Notes under the pieces: model-generated | The model's database searches: none | What the model was told of the DNA's origin: nothing | The model's input: the letters and a program-made list of their open reading frames with translations, nothing else | NCBI RefSeq assembly: GCF_008364795.1 | Contig: NZ_VTTM01000019.1 | Span: 1 to 48,659, forward strand | Origin: Azospirillum oryzae | GTDB lineage: Bacteria; Pseudomonadota; Alphaproteobacteria; Azospirillales; Azospirillaceae | Direction of reading: 5' to 3' | DNA: 48,659 nucleotides | Translations under genes and position numbers: made by a program | Shown here: positions 48,406-48,659 of the stretch, piece by piece | How positions within the stretch are numbered: position 1 is the first letter of the stretch | How the letters are laid out: each line of letters opens with the position of its first letter

Positions 48406-48659
48406 ATGAAGCGCCGGCTATCATCCGTTCATGATCCCGAAATGCCTAACAGGCGCCGCTCGGCAGATGTCGAACCTCAATTACCTGCCCCCACGTGGGA
48501 CACCAGAGATTATGTTAGCCAAACACCGCCCGGCGGCTCCTGTCCAGTCCGGCGGAGCGTAGCGGAGCCGGGCTGGGGAGGGGCCGGCAGCAACGCGGCC
48601 GGCGCCCGGGGGGGGGAGCCGAGCGCGCGGTGGGCGCGGACGGGGTGGGAGGGGGGCGG
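48406..48659 (+). CDS. Hypothetical protein, runs off the window
   Basis: A frame begins with MKRRLSSVHDPEMPNRRRSA, 25 bp after the second copy of the palindromic element. After about 50 residues it becomes Gly/Ala/Arg-rich, and the DNA from about 48570 on is an extreme G-rich run that may not be coding. No family is recognised. The end lies outside the window. Confidence 0.35.
   Translation, partial: MKRRLSSVHDPEMPNRRRSADVEPQLPAPTWDTRDYVSQTPPGGSCPVRRSVAEPGWGGAGSNAAGARGGEPSARWARTGWEGG

Larger units (their letters stand above)
30428..48659. mobile_element. Tn7-like transposon (one end and most of the cargo; far end outside the window)
   Basis: The element starts at a TGTG terminus with TnsB-type boxes, followed inwards by tnsA, tnsB, tnsC, a short tniQ/tnsD and tnsE. 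This is the gene order of Tn7, where tnsA lies next to the right end. The five bases outside the end are ACAAA, a possible target duplication. No inverted copy of the end (a TTTTGTC...CACA pattern) was found up to 48659, so the left end and size are unknown. From 37949 on the genes are short, less GC-rich and defence-like, as expected for cargo. Confidence 0.85.

Noticed and set aside
37949..48659. CRISPR array or cas genes that would make this a CRISPR-associated transposon
   Set aside because: No direct repeats with regular spacers and no Cas-like protein were seen. TnsC is of full Tn7 length and TnsE is present, so a CRISPR-associated type is not supported within the window.
37949..48659. 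Left end of the Tn7-like element
   Set aside because: I looked for inverted TnsB boxes (TTTTGTC, ATGTGCAAAC) and a CACA end and found none. The end is probably outside the window.
48541..48659. G-rich tail as a structured or regulatory element
   Set aside because: It is low-complexity sequence at the very end of the window and could contain sequencing or assembly errors, so no function is proposed.

Overview
The window is GC-rich DNA with alphaproteobacterial traits: a CcrM-type GANTC methyltransferase, a lone RpoH-family sigma factor, DUF3305/DUF3306 proteins and many transport and regulatory genes. The gene set and style resemble Azospirillum or a close relative in the Rhodospirillales. 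That placement is an inference from gene content, because no rRNA or other species marker is present.

Positions 1-30427 look like ordinary chromosome or large-replicon DNA. In order they hold: the tail of a LivM-type permease and a strong terminator; a sigma-54 activator; an IclR regulator with its own palindromic operator; DedA and LysE membrane proteins; a BMP-type binding protein with its twin ABC ATPase but no permeases; VOC, LysR and DUF1989 genes; a TPR/glycosyltransferase; rpoH with a clear promoter; a very degenerate peptide-type ABC transporter; an orphan hybrid-PAS histidine kinase; a double cold-shock protein; ychJ; rnhB-ccrM-folB and an ornithine-cyclodeaminase-like gene; tRNA-Asn and tRNA-Asp behind a clean sigma-70 promoter; an SDR; DUF3306/DUF3305; a secreted phytochelatin-synthase-like protein; and a 1050-residue protein with three CBM60-like modules and a beta-helix.

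At 30428 a Tn7-like transposon begins. Its end starts with TGTG and carries three TnsB-type boxes at an exact 20-bp spacing. It is followed by tnsA, tnsB, tnsC, a short tniQ/tnsD and a gene I read as tnsE (30563-37948). The element lies 127 bp upstream of the beta-helix gene and not next to glmS. Its other end is not in the window, so everything from 37949 to 48659 is read as cargo.

The cargo is less GC-rich, has shorter genes and carries many defence-like or toxin-like genes: a predicted arginine-type ADP-ribosyltransferase, a serine-recombinase-like protein without its catalytic serine next to an Abi_C abortive-infection protein, a PD-(D/E)XK-like nuclease, a TumE/TumA toxin-antitoxin pair with a possibly leaderless promoter, a C39-like cysteine peptidase behind a repeated palindromic element, an HNH endonuclease, zinc-ribbon and small membrane proteins, and gene remnants. 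The points most worth following up are the shortened TnsD paired with an intact TnsE, and the possibility that the repeated palindrome coordinates some cargo genes.
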